Assembly (NCBI RefSeq): GCF_003945595.2
Contig: NW_024104620.1
Location: 964,501 to 1,028,500 of the forward strand
Origin: Pipra filicauda
Lineage: Eukaryota > Chordata > Aves > Passeriformes > Pipridae
Direction: 5' to 3'
DNA length: 64,000 bases
Shown: piece by piece, positions 1 to 12,700 of the stretch
Layout of the letters: each line of letters starts with the position of its first letter
How positions within the stretch are numbered: the first letter of the stretch is position 1
Translations under genes and position numbers: made by a program
The notes under the pieces: model-generated
What the model was told of the DNA's origin: nothing
The model's input: the letters and a program-made list of their open reading frames with translations, nothing else
The model's database searches: none

Positions 1-2114
1 GGTTGTTTTAAGTGGGGAGCCACAGTTCTTCAAACACTTAAGGAATTATGTGGAAAACTGTTTTTCTCAACTACCCCTGTGCCTGGTGACAGACATGTTC
101 AGCTAAGTTCTCAGTGATTTTTAATCCATGAAACTTGAAGCAGAGGATAAAGATCTTCATTTTATTTATTTTTTTTTTTTTGCCTGAAGAGAGGCTGCTT
201 GTAAAATTGCATTGCAGAGGGCTATGTGGATGGTCATTAGAAAAAATACTCCATGACACCCAAAGGTAAGTAGTGAGATGAATTGCCTAATGCTCCTACT
301 TGTGCAGGATGGAAGACAGTTTTAGGGAAATTGTAAAGGTCTCAGGAGATATTAATCAGAAAAATATCAACAGTGCTTAACAAACATCAGAAAAAGCATC
401 ATATTCTCAAGAACACGCTGTGTTTTACACACACTAGCAATACTAAACTTTTGTGATTGCATTCTTAAATTCCAGTCAGGCTTCAAAAGATGGGATAGGT
501 CAGAAATATTAAATACTCTGAAAACAAATATAGCATCTTACTAGTTTGGGCTTCTGGTTTCTAAGGGAAGGAAGAAACCCCAGAGACCTGCAGCTTAGAA
601 AAGCTGTTTCTAAAAGCACCTGAAACTTTTAACAGGAAAGAAGAGACACATTGTCACACACAGAGAAACCCAGACTCGGCAGAGCCCTGGTACAAGTCAG
701 CACCTGAACTGTGCCAGTGCATGGAATGTCCTGAGCAGCACCAGTGAAGAGCCTTTGGGTTGTGTACACATGGACAGGAAAGAGAGGGACAAAATGGGGA
801 GGTTTTATTTCACATCCTCTCTAGGCAACTATGATAAAATAAAGGCATATTTGTATCTCCAAGCGAGGGGAATGGGATTTTGATAATTCAGAATCACAGA
901 TGATTCAGAGTTTTGGGCCTGTGTTTATCCACAGTGTTAAGGTCTAAAATTCATGTGGTTTTGTAGTGATTAAAGGGGTGAACCAATGCAAGCACACAAG
1001 CTTATAGAGGTAAATCACTGCACTCCACCACTGCAGCTGCAATCACAGGATCTTACACCTACATATTGCTGCCCAGCAGTGAAGAAGTGTCCAAATATGA
1101 ATAAATCTGCTTCTATGCAACTCTTATACTGTGCTCTTTTCCAGACTGAGGTATATTGGTAGATGAAATGCACAGGCATGTTCATGAGAGACTGAGAGAG
1201 AATTTCCTGATATTTTTGAGTCTAAAATGGATGAATTCTCCATCACTCTGCTTTTCTCCACAGAACATTCTGACATAAAGGCTGGATGGTTTGTGCACAG
1301 CAGCACAAATGCCATTATCATGTTGATTGAGGTAAAGGGCAGAGGTGTTGGTCATGGTGATGCAGAAGAGAAGAAAAATTTCTTACAGCAAAACCAAAGC
1401 TTAAATCAAATTAAATGAAAAAGCCTTATACTGTCCAGGGAGAGAGGAACTCTCACAAAATCTGAGAACTGATCCTAAAGATCAGCATAGGGGAAAAAAT
1501 GTGATGGGAGAGAGAATAAATCAGCACAAAAGAGAAAACTGCCCTGGAAAAAAAAATCCAAGTAGAGCAGAAGAAAAACATGAAAAGCAAGTTGACTGCT
1601 TTGTTTCACACTCAGCAAACCCTCGGTGGGGATTGCAGCATCAGTGTCAGCTTGAAGTTAAAAAAACCCACAACCTTAAGTCACTCAGGTCAGAAACAAC
1701 CTGAGCACAGCTTCAGTCTCTTTTGCCAACACATGTCATTGTTTTTTTCTGCTACAGACTCTTCTTTTCTGGCCTTTCAGGACCTTTTATGGTCCATACC
1801 AAAGAGCCTCTTTTGACATTTTCCTTTCTCACACCCCTCTTTTCCTCCCTTTTCTGATAATTTCCTCCCTGGCTCTGATAATTCCTGTTGCATCTACTCT
1901 TATCTACTGCTCTGTTCCAGATCTCCTGTTAAGCTTCTACTTATGTATGCTCCTTGTCTCTACATTTCCTTTTCCCTTTCCTTTATTTTTTCAGAGTCCT
2001 GTGTTCCCTTAGCACGTCTTTTTCACAAAATGCACGAGTAGTGGTCTGGCCTTCTCTTCACACAGTCCTTGTGCCAGATTCATGCAACTTTCCTTCAGTC
2101 CATTGTTTTTTGGG
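1..2114. other. Non-coding, mostly unique sequence; no gene established
   Basis: AT-rich sequence with short open frames only. A T-run lies at 169-181. From about 1800 to 2050 the + strand is strongly pyrimidine-rich (many TTTCC/CTTTTCC words). The only exon-like segment is 1264-1331 on the + strand, which has a good acceptor and donor but no recognisable product; it is described under findings. Nothing else could be assigned. Confidence 0.6.
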
Positions 2115-2255
2115 AGACTCTTGACAAAGCACTTTAGCTCCCTTCACTTCAAATTTCCCAACTGTAAAATGGTGACAATATTGTTAACTTCCTTTGTGGA
2201 ATGTTTTGAAATCTCCTGGTGAAGCTCTGCATAACAGGTGAATATTATTGCTATT
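2115..2255 (+). repeat. MIR-like (tRNA-core) SINE fragment
   Basis: The segment follows the order of the MIR core and 3' part. A word resembling 'caagcactttagctccc' leads to 'aactgtaaaatggtgaca' (MIR: tcatctgtaaaatgggata), then a 'gttaacttcctttg' block and an ending like 'aatattattgctatt'. It is in sense orientation on the + strand. It is clearly diverged from the mammal-type consensus, as expected for an old amniote copy. The family name is assigned from memory of the consensus; the exact subfamily is not determinable by eye. Confidence 0.62.
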
Positions 2256-5244
2256 TAAATCAATAGGCACTAACAATAAGGTGAGCTGTGGGTATCTCTT
2301 TAATGTAAGATCCTGTTTGATCTTCCTCTGTCCAGCTGAGAAAAAGTGTGTGCCTGCTGTGTCTCAAGTGCAGACTGCAGCCTGAGCTCTGGTTCAAATT
2401 TATTTATAATACACACTGTGTACATGATTTCAAGGTTATATCATTGGCTTGAAAACCCAGGATCTCATCTTGAGGAAGGATTGTGAGCTGCATTTGTGGC
2501 TCCCTTCCTGCCTTGGGCATAGGGACACATGGGAGAGTAAGGGCAGGTGCATGAACATGAACCTTGTTAAGTGCCTGACACACTTCCTACCTGTGCTGAC
2601 TAAAACATATGGTCATTGCTTTTCTTGAAATTTTCCCTCAAGAATCATTTATTTTTCTGTTGAGAATAAGCATGAGCAATTCTCCCCAGAAGGTGAAGTT
2701 CAAAGCTGCTATTTCTGAAAACAAAGGTTTAGAAAGAAAATGCCACGTCAGTTTTGGCTGTATCTGATGAGCATTTCCAGATCTCTTTTTAACTTACTCT
2801 TTTGTGAAACAAGCAATGCATGTAAGAATAGAGCTGGCATACACTTAGCCTTCATTTAAAATGAAGATTGTATTGAAATTATTTCAGACAGCTATTTGGT
2901 TTTACATGAATTATGAGTTGTAAGCTTTACGTAGTGGAGACAAACATTTACCTTGTGAAACAGTTATTGCCAATTTCCCAGTTTTATGTGTAGGAGAATA
3001 ATATGATATTTCATCAGACATTGAAGTACAAGATATTCTGAAAAGTATATGAAATATTGTGTGAAAACCTGTGTTCTCATGAACAATGGCCAAGTTTTTC
3101 TGAACCCATTGATGCTAAGTGTTATACATTGGTATTGTGTAGGAATAGGGTGTGCTTAGACAATCTCTCCAGGTCATTTCCAGACCCAGATTCTAGTGTT
3201 TACAGTATGATCATAAACAATTTGTCAATCAGTCACATGTCAATTGATGTAATGGTGTGTGTTTTTATCTTTGTTTTTGTTTGTTTGGGTTGATTTTCCT
3301 AAATGCATTTAATACTGACATTCTTACAAGAAACCAACGTTCAGAGCTTTTAGGGATCTTTGGTAGAACTGATCGCCTGTGATCCCAATGTCTTCCCTTA
3401 TGTGAACCCACTTATTCCCACATTTTGTAACAAGCTTGTTGCCAAGAGTGGTTTAGAGTTTAAGATTATGCTGAATGTTGTGCTTAGTGGAACCTCTCAC
3501 TATCCTGAGATGGTCCCATTTCCTTAGGCCTTGTTTAATTTCTTCTTCAGTGCTATTTTTTTTTTCTTCCACAATAAGCTGGTGTATAAAACTTAAAAGG
3601 TCTGCAGACACTAAGGAAAAGGAAGGTAATTCATCCTGGCTGTGGAGTGAACAATAGATTTTGTCCCTGTCACTGCTGAGCAGAGTTCCTTGTCTGCTCC
3701 TGACATGGTAACAGGCAGCTGCACTGCCAGCCTCCAGTGCCCCACGAGGGAAGCTCACTGCCAGCTCTGACTGTGGACAGAACCAGAGAACAGAATCTAA
3801 AGTTGTGTCTGTACTAGGAAACCAAGGATCTTATACTGAATTGTTTTATGCTTCATGTTTGTTGTTTCTATTTCCAGGCTAGCCTTTATACAGAAATAAG
3901 AACGTCTCTGGACATTCTTAATCCAGAGAGTGTTCAAGAAGAGGAAAGCCTGGATAGCTGCTGGCTTGCTCTGCACAGAGTTTATCCCCTTCCAGGCCTG
4001 ATCTGTGTGGCTCACACCAGAGTGAGCTCAGGCCTCTTGATAAGGCAGAGAGGATGTTTAGGTTTGCTTCTGTTGAAGAGTTGCTGAGTTTGACAGTGAA
4101 GTCATTGACAGGCTGTGTCAATGGTGGGCAAAGGTGTTTGGTGAGAGGGCTCAGACCTGCCCTTACCTGGCAAGGCAGGTTCTGGTGCGGTGACTCTGCT
4201 CACTTGTGACAGTCACCACGTTGTAGAACCCTGTCTAACCTGCCATTCTCTGAGGCAGCCTCTCCTACCATTTGTCTCGAGGAAGAATCAAACTGTTCTC
4301 TCTTTCTCTTCAGGTAAATCTGCCTTAATCCCAGACCTTGCACTTCTGCTTTCTCCAAGGGCAGTGACTGTACAGTTTCTTTAAAGCATAGTGTTCACTT
4401 CAATGAAACCTCTTGGCAACAAGCAGTGACATCCACAGCTTGCTTTAGGGGTTTCCTGTAGTCATAGCATTCCCTGAACCTGAGGAAGGTATAGTTTCTT
4501 CGGGAACTCTCCCGGAATCTCTCCTCTGTCCACAAGCCGACCTCCATCCTCTCTTCCTATGAGATGTCCCTCTTAATTTGCAGGTCTTTGACCTCATATT
4601 CCTGCCTTCACAAATCAAGTTGTGGAAGTGGGAATGGGATCCTTGATTGTGACTCATTTGCCTGTCATGTTCCAAGTACACCCTGGACATCTGCTCTGTT
4701 GCATTCATCTTTACTCTTCCTCCTACCACAACATAGTCACACAGGGGATTGTCTCAGCTACCAAAGGTGGTTATTTAACACTAAATACTGTGTAAATAAC
4801 ATTTTATTCAGTAAAAATAATTAAAGCATCATTTAGTTCTGCAGACAAGCAGTTTACTTTATTGACAGTGGAGAGGCATGTACCAAGATGATGGAATTTC
4901 CTAACTTTTTATACTGAATTGTTTCTTGGGAAAAGGAGAAAACTTACTCTGAAGTGGAGATAAGAAAAATCATTGTCTGAATTGATACCATCTTAAGTCT
5001 AAGGACGGTAACTGCATAGGCAGAGGTCTCCAGATTCATTTCTTCTACATCCAGTAGAGTTAATTTAGGAATGGCATTCTTTTGGATCAGTGAGGTGTTG
5101 ATGTTAGAAAACCTCTGGGAAAGAAAAGAATTATTTTTATTAGTAGCAGGACTGAGCAGAGAAGTACATGAGCAGAAGGAATAGAAATGTCTGTTTGCAC
5201 TTGATAAGCAGTAAATCACTTTATTTGAAACATTTTCCATGCAA
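2256..5244. other. Non-coding sequence; two exon-like segments, no gene established
   Basis: Mostly unique-looking sequence. Two segments have unusually good splice context. One is 3878-4021 on the + strand; the other is 4948-5114 on the minus strand. They are on opposite strands and only about 0.9 kb apart, so they cannot be one gene, and neither encodes a product I recognise. Both are treated as leads in the findings. No promoter, RNA gene or repeat was identified in the remainder. Confidence 0.5.
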
Positions 5245-5395
5245 TAAGCTACTATTGTCTTTGTAAGGTACCTATTGTGTGTGTGGGCTCCAGTCTTACT
5301 GTGCTATACATTGTCCAAATATAAAATAGAGTAAAAGCCATTCTCAAATAGTTGGAAATCTAAGCGAAAGGCAAACATAAAGATAAAGCAAATAG
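5245..5395 (+). repeat. Ancient amniote interspersed repeat fragment (SINE/LINE-tail type)
   Basis: The order 'cctattgtgtgtgtgggctcc', 'ctgtgctatacattgt' and then 'ggaaatctaagcg' parallels a dispersed reptile/bird repeat whose consensus reads roughly 'ctattgtgctaggtgctgtacaaacaca' and then 'cagtccctgcc...cttacaatctaa'. The match is imperfect but collinear over about 120 bases. A second copy in the same orientation is at 24288-24378. I cannot name the family safely. Confidence 0.42.
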
Positions 5396-5984
5396 ATAAA
5401 GGGAAGAGCAGAAAATGTAGGGAGTACAAATGGTTTGAGTGAGTGAGTCTGAGCCTTGTGACTGGTAAAGTCAAGAAATGTAGAGATCCTGCTGGTATGG
5501 GGTTTTATGAATCATTTCGATAAAGCTGTTATCAAGGAATGAATCAAAATAGTTCCTGTTAAGGAAAACATTATCCTTGCAGTCTATTAGAATTCTTTCA
5601 TTACTTTAAGACAGGAAATCTTGTAGTTACAATAGTAAATACAGTTTATGTGGATAAAGTCACCCCCTAAAAAAATTATCTCAGTATAAGAAGGAAGTTC
5701 TCTTGTGGATGAGGGACCTCTAAGAAGGGGAGAAATAAGAACTTGAGAGAAAGATTAATAGTTGATCAATGTAAGGACCCATACTGGAACTTGTGAAAAC
5801 TGGAATGGGAATAAATAGGTTTTTTTCCCTGTTGGTGGCAAGGTGAAATTACAGAGGGCTGGTTAGCTATGGGAGATACAAAGAATGCAGGGGGGTCAAA
5901 CAGTGATCGAGCATTCAGGAATAAATGACAGGTGAGCTTCAGGGTGGACAGCTGATGATAACTGATGCTGAAGGGACAATTGGA

Positions 5985-6330
5985 ACTAATCATACTGCCT
6001 GATAGATTCTAAATTAACTGTAACAACTCCGAGAAAAATACTTGATCATTGCAGGGAACAGCGTAGGGAAGGCTGGGGTTCAGTGCAGTCTAAAAAGAAA
6101 TTGAGATGCTCGATTGTATTAAGACAAAACAAGTATCATTACAGGAATTTGTAGTACAGCTTTTCCTGTATTAAAGTGTTCAGTCTCAGCATTCTATCTC
6201 AAAAGGCACATGGAATAATAGAAAAGGTCCTAAAGAGAGCAACTAAACTGATGAAGAAATGTAAAAACAATTCCTGGAGAAGTAAACATGAGAGGAAATT
6301 AATACGGGAAAACATAATAGATGAATGATG
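5985..6330 (+). mobile_element. Ancient CR1/L3-type LINE fragment, ORF2 region, sense on + strand
   Basis: The sequence is collinear with the distal reverse-transcriptase part of CR1/L3 LINEs. The clearest stretch is about 6180-6255. It runs 'ttcagtctcagcattctatctc', 'aaaaggcacatgga', 'atagaaaaggtcct' and 'agagagcaactaaactgatgaag'. These parallel the family words for 'ttcagttctggtcgccccatctc', 'aaaaaggatata', 'agaaaaggtcca' and 'gagggcaacTAAAATGATCA'. A poorer match extends upstream to about 5985. There is no intact reading frame. Identity is from remembered consensus, so boundaries are approximate (tens of bases). Confidence 0.72.
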
Positions 6331-7259
6331 GTAATGTGAGTCCTGCTTTTTCTGCATAAGATGACATGAAGAGGATGCTTCAGTTAAGTGTGGGTAAAAG
6401 GCAGCAGACTCAAAAAAAAGAGTGGAGCAAACTGGACACTACTGAACTAACAGTGTTTTCCTTCTTCACACTTTGCTGAGACAAAGATCCTGAGGTAAAA
6501 TGTTCAGAGCTGACTGCTGCTCCTACTGCTGCGTGGCCAAATTGGGCTTTCCAGGGCTCTTGGCACCTCGAGGTGCAGCTGGTCACCAAAGAACCACTCC
6601 AGGAATGCTTTCTGATCCTGTATTTCAGGACCAGACTTAAAACTGTACCTTGTCCATCTTCTGACTGACTGAGCCTGAGTGTCCTTGTGAATGCAGTGCT
6701 CTCTGTGCAGACCAAAGAGCTCGTGGTGCTGTCCAGCTTACTGGCATCCTACATCCAGGAATTCAAACCACTGCTCATTTCTGTCTCTCTGCCTTCAGGT
6801 CCTTATGTGTTGTATCACAGATCCTGTCATGAGCTTTTGAGCAGGTTAATTACCTTTCATCGTGCAGAGCTTCATTATCACTGCCATCTGTTTAGTGAAT
6901 ACTTTATCTGGACAAGCTCTGGTCTGAGTTCCCTCTGTAATGTACCTTTGAACTTTAAAAACAGGCAGATAGATGGCAATAAAATGATCAGAATATCTAG
7001 AATCTCACCTTCTCTCTCTCAAATGTGTCATTGCTCCAATTGCACAACTGCACTAATTGCAATAATTTCCCTTTTTAGATCTGGATACCTTTTTTTAGCC
7101 TACAGATAGCAGCTGATTTTTGGTAACTTAAGGGAGACTTGTTGTTTTCTGAAATTCATCTCAAATAACTCTTCAAATTTTACAATTTAATATATATTTA
7201 AAAATAATCATAGTAATATTTTTGTTATTTTTCTTACATTTTCAGGGGAAGAATGAGCA
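6331..7259. other. Non-coding sequence between two LINE fragments
   Basis: The segment separates two CR1/L3 fragments of opposite orientation. A + strand open frame of about 140 codons (6687-7109) runs through it, but it has no recognisable domain, and its length is within chance expectation for this much sequence. The last 100 bases are AT-rich (about 7140-7245). No further repeat was recognised. Confidence 0.5.
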
Positions 7260-8380
7260 TGCTTTTACTGGAAGGTTGAAAAACAACACTGAGAAGACAA
7301 GGGAAGCAGATAGGATTGGAAGGTACTCTGAGAGATCCCGCAGCCCACTCAAGTCATTCCTAACTAATGTTTGTTTAATTTGTCCTTAAATATTCCTGTC
7401 TGCAATTTAAACATATTAGCAGAGTGGGCAGTAAGAGTAACTTTTTGCAAAACTTCTGTGTTATTTGAAGACTGTTGTTATGACTTCTTGAGTCTTGGCT
7501 AAGTTAAACAAACCCAATTCTCTCCATCTTTCCTCTCAGGTGTTTCCAAACCTTTGGCCATCCTTGCTGTTCTTGGCCTATCCAGCTGACTTGCATCTTT
7601 CCCCATGTTTGGTTAATTAAACTCCCTACAGTGCTCCAGCCTCAGGGAGGTTACTTCATATGTGCTGTGTGTGACATCTTCATCTCCCACTATTAATTGT
7701 GTAATTAGGAGTCCCCCGTGCTGTGTGAGCACAACTGATGGTTTCTACATAAGTGCAGTATATTGCACTTGTTTTCCCTGAATTGTATCTTATTTGTATC
7801 TTCAGTTTGTTTAGATAAGTTTTGAATTTTAATCCTGTCCTCCACAGTCCCTGTGCATCCTTCCAGCTTAATGTTATGTGCAAATGTAATTGCTGTGTGT
7901 TTTATTCCCTCGCTGGAGTCACTCACCGAAGCGCTGAGCAGCCCCGAGCTCAGCCGCGGCTCCCGCAGGGGCTCAGCCCCACACACCGGCTCCTCTTGGC
8001 AGTGCACCAGCACTTCGGCAGACATTTCTGTAGCACTTGTACAAGAACTTCATCGAGATTGTGCCAGCTTAGCTCATTTTTGACAATATCACAAGAGATT
8101 GTGTAGAAAGCTTTTCTGAAGTTAATCTAAAACTAATCCTGAGCTCAGAAGCCTATTAACCTGTCCTAGGAACAAGTCAGGGTGACTTTTTGGGAGACTG
8201 CTGTTTTATAGGTGGGGTTTTATTTTTTTTTGCTTGTTTTCATAATTGCAGGGAGTCAGCCCAACTTCACACAGCCTGGGATTTCCTCATAATGCCCTTT
8301 AGAAGTTGGCACTATTTGCCTTCTTCTGTTGTTAGACACTTACCTGCCACTTTGATTTCGAAGGTAAATTACTAATGGAC
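7260..8380 (-). mobile_element. Ancient CR1/L3-type LINE fragment, reverse-transcriptase region, on minus strand
   Basis: The + strand carries the reverse complement of a CR1/L3 LINE over about 1.1 kb. Recognisable words are 'tgaattttaatcctgtcctcc' (about 7824), 'gcttaatgttatgtgcaaat' (about 7866), 'gctgagcagccccgagctc' (about 7935) and 'gacaatatcacaagagattg' then 'gcttttctgaagtt' (about 8083-8125). The last matches the family's 'gacagtatcaaaagctttgctaaagtc'. Further along are 'cagcctgggatttcctc' and 'ttggcactatttgccttcttc' (about 8270-8325). All are in the correct order. The copy is full of indels and stop codons and is certainly dead. The left limit is uncertain (matching is weak before about 7520). 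A CpG-rich core lies at 7911-8054. Confidence 0.75.
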
Positions 8381-9700
8381 CTAGGTTTGAACGAAAACAG
8401 CACAAAACTTTTCTGTTACTGGATTTGTTTCCCCAGACTAACTCTTTCTACTTATTACTAACATACTTAGGAAGTATTTTCATGTTGCTCTTTCCCTGTA
8501 CATTTATATTTGTAGTTTAGCTTCTGTATCTTGCCTCTATGTTCCTGCAACCACATCAAGATATTAAATAGGATGTAACTGGCTTTTATTTCAGAGCCAA
8601 ACCATTTTTCATCTTTAATAATATGACCTAATGGTCACTACTGGCCTGTGATTTCCAAGCAGACTGTTCACAGTTCCCTGCATTGTGTGCCTTTGCATAT
8701 TTTCCAGTCTATACACACTGGATACTGTCTCCATTAAAAAGACACTGTGTAAGCTCTTCTCCTGGTGTGTCACTCCCGTATATTCCTTCCTGTTCATGCA
8801 CAAAGAAATAAGCTCAGCTGTAAGAGAGCTGATTTCCTTTGGTTATGATATTTTTGTTTCAGGTTGCCTACTTCCCTCTCTTTCTGATGCAGCAAATAGT
8901 TGGTGATAACTAGAAACAGAAGAGATAGCGTGTGTGCTCACTGTAAAGAAAGCATATTTTGTTGCACAGTGGTGATTAGACATGAGCTGTCAGCATGTTC
9001 CAGTGTTCTGCAGTTAACTGTCCATTAAAAATAATAATAGGAATAATAACTCCTATTATACAGAACAGATCGTTTCACAGTCCCTACCCAATGCAGTGTG
9101 GAAATGCAGCCCCGACCTGGGGCAGGTGAGAGCTGAGGAGCACAGAGTGTGCCAGCCAAGGCTGGGAAAATGTCTGCAAAAACTCCCAGAGGAATGAAAA
9201 AGAAATGGGAAATTTCCTCACAACCAAAGATGGAACAAATATTTCTATTAATGGACTGTGTTGAGGGTGTGGGGGGACGTTCTTTCCTGTCTGAGGGTTA
9301 TGTGGGTAAAGGTTTAGTGGCTGCATTCTGGCCCACGGAGGTAATTTCACATATGGCAGTCCCTGACAGCCAAAGAAGGTATCTGCTCTCTATAACACAA
9401 GTGTAAACTGCTTTTAATATTCCTCTATATTGACATATAACTGGCCTGTCTGCAGCACAGAAATAGTGTGACTTAATAATCAACTCTTGATAGTGTTGCT
9501 TCAGTAATGTGGACCCTTTCAAAAGGCCTGATTATGGCAAATTGTGAGTCTGTTTGAGATGGATCTGCTTGTTTGTTCGTGCTCACTTTCTGTTGTACTT
9601 TGGTGGCAATAATACTCATAAGCAATAATAGCTGATTTCTCTCTGTGATCATTTGCATAAGAAGTTAGATGAGAAAAAGGGTATTGCCCAGTGATCTGTG

Positions 9701-9721
9701 CATCATCATCATCATCATCAT
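9701..9721. repeat. (CAT)7 microsatellite
   Basis: Seven perfect CAT units on the + strand, with a short imperfect continuation (catctcatcat) at 9727-9737. It gives a run of Asp codons on the minus strand in one frame, which is why a chance open frame there looks low-complexity. Confidence 0.95.
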
Positions 9722-12700
9722 TTGTGCATCTCATCATTGTTAGGGGTGAGCTTACAGTCTGAGTTGTAACACCAAGAAAAGGAATGAGAAAAGACAACTG
9801 AGCTGTGATGAGCAGTTCTGAAAGATGGGGGCTGATTGGGAAACCCCTGCCCATGAGAATGATTGAACTCATTCTCCCTCAGAGCAGGAGCTGCTCCTGG
9901 TAGTGGTATGGATGTCTGTGTGCTAGAACTTGGACTGGGGCCATGCTTTCTCTTCTGAAAGGTCACCAAAGAGCCATTAAATAGCAGCAGCTTTCAGCTT
10001 CATGTCAGAAGTAGTTTGCCAGTCACAAGGCAGCACTTCACAAAGTTTTAAATTTGTCCTGTTACATCAAGAGCAATGTAATAAGCTCTAGTAGTCACCC
10101 AGGACAAGAACTATGCTCTTGGATAACACTTAATGTATGCTTTGTCATCCCTGAAACTCCACAGTCCTGTATGGTGCTATTATACTTAAGGAAGAATATG
10201 TACCTGGTGAATCACTCCTACTAAATCTGATTTACTTGTAGCAAAGCCTAAAAAAAACAGCCCAACGCATTCACAGGAGCAAGATGTACAGCTTTTCCTC
10301 TGCTATTCCACACACAGGATAATGACAATGGAAATAACAGCAAAGGGTGCCAAGACACCTTGAGGAAAATGACTTGTTGTAATCGTGCCTGACCTCTATC
10401 TGTCGCCCGTCCTTTATGTGTGTTCTGAACAACAGTGGAACCAATGCACATTATTAAAAACCAAAACCAATTCTGTCGCTCCTGAATGATGGACAGGGCA
10501 TGTATTTTTCAGATCTATTCTCTTGCCTCCTACCACCTTTCTCTTACTACCAAAAGAAGGGCAAAAGGAAACATTTATTTGTTTAAAAATGTCTGCCTTG
10601 CATTTCTCTTCTGATAACAAAAAAACCCCAACGTTCCTATACTATTATTTATTGCTGTGCATTGTCTGCTAAGGCTATGTTTTCTATCATGGGATTCAAA
10701 TTGCTTCTTGTGCCATCAGCATTTTCCTTTTTCACATTTCTTTCAAGGCAAAATAGAAAATCTATTTCTCTGCAGTAGCAACACTGATCTGGGAAAACTT
10801 TATTTAGGGTGAAAGGGAAAATAATGGAGTCAGAATAAGCATCTATACTAAAAATCTATTTACAACATCAAACCCCAATGTAATCACAAGACAGCATTGT
10901 ATCTGTTTTAAATTAAGCTCAAGAAGATATAGAAGCATAGCATGTAATGACCACCAACCTACCTATTTGCATTGCAGATTAAAAAATCTGAAGATGTAGT
11001 AATGAGGAGCTGAAATGAAAAGACAGTGTGTTTATGGCAGACAGTATATTTATTTTGCAGAAAGGCCATGTGAAGGCAGTGCCACTCTTGTGGTGATAAA
11101 ACTTGGAGTGCATTTAAAACTAAACAAATGCATTTCCATTCAGGGCTATTGCACAGGAGACCACATAAATAAAAATACAAACACTGCTTTCTTAATTCAC
11201 ATATAGTTACATTTAATGACACTACGACTTCCAACATGAGGAAACGCAGCAGGGTCTGGCCCATAAAAATGACTCTTGTTTGCAGCCTGCCTGTTTTCTA
11301 AAGGTTGGCGCTGGGTTTTCCTTTCCTGTCTTCTGCAGCAGCAGCTCGGATTTAAGGACGTGCTGACCTCTACCCTCCAGCTCCTCATTCCCCTTCCGTA
11401 GGACTTTGTCAGCTGTGCTGGCACAAGAGTTGGTGGGGCCATTTGGCAAACCAAATGTGGGAAAAAAATTACATCCAGTACCCTGAGCTCCTTCCACAAT
11501 GGCAATGCAGAAGAGGAGATCCAGGGAGTTTAGTGAGTGCTCCTCATCCAGAGATAATAAAAACAGTCATTAGGCCATGACAGATACTGAAACAGGGTCT
11601 GGGTTCAAGTGCTAGATCTCTCCTCTAGTGCAGTAAATCTTTTAGTGATATAGTGGTCAAAAAAAGAAAGGACTATTAAAGCTGATTATCTAGTTTAAAA
11701 GCAACATTAAAATGTACATATTCCAGCATCTTCTGAATTTTGAATGAGCCTGTTTGCATCAATGTAGCATTTACAAAATTTAACTGTGACAGGAACTGAC
11801 AGGTTTACGTCAGACAGCTTAAACTTTCAAGTTTTCCCTTTTTTATGGGTAATAAGAAATGATAAGAAATTCTGTCTACAATGCAAAAGGAAAGGAGGAA
11901 CAGAAATTGCAGTGCAATTAGCTTCTTTTTCCTCTCTTCTCTGAATACCCTGCTAATGGATAGCACTCAAACTGCTGGAGTCACAGGCTGTGGTACAGGG
12001 CTCTGTTCTGAAATCATGTAACAATGTGCTTAACTTATAGACATGAACACTATAAAAGCTGAAAATGCTGAGGCCACTTACACTTAATCTCTAGGATGTG
12101 CTCAGTATTTTGCTGATCAGGGCTGGAGTACTGAGCCCTTACAGCAGTGAGGGCCAGCTGATCTGCTTAGGAGAGGCTTTAATGGAAATTTCATTTTTCC
12201 TTTCATTTACAGTTCTGTCAACAGTATGTCCTTGCTGGCCCCTGCAGGAAGAACTGTATCTAGATAATGCCTCATTGTTGCTGCAGCAAATGGGCTGTAA
12301 AGTAAATGTTCTAATTAGTCTTTGAGTCATTAGGTTGGGTGTAGCTTGTCCAGTGGAACTGTAGCTGCTGTGTAGAGATCCTTTTATTCTACTGGGCACA
12401 ATGCTGGAAAGAAACCAAAGTCCTTCTGCCTTTCCTAGCTGTTTTTTTTTGGTTTAAGACTGTTGTGACTCAATAGTCACTCTTATGCTGCTGATATCAA
12501 GGGGAGAATCCCTACTTTTGTTTTATTTCCATACTTACCAGTTTTGACGTGAGAAGAGAGGTTGGTATTCCAGAAAGCACATTTAGCTTCAATCTTTGCC
12601 TTGAAGATTTCAGGTGCAGTATATGCATTCTGCTTCAGATGATCATTTATGCAGATGAAAAATACTATTTTTGCCCTCTAGTATCTTTTTAAAATGTCAG

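Noticed and set aside
11585..11640. MIR-like word 'gggtctgggttcaagtgc'
   Set aside because: Only one short word matches; the rest of the element could not be followed.
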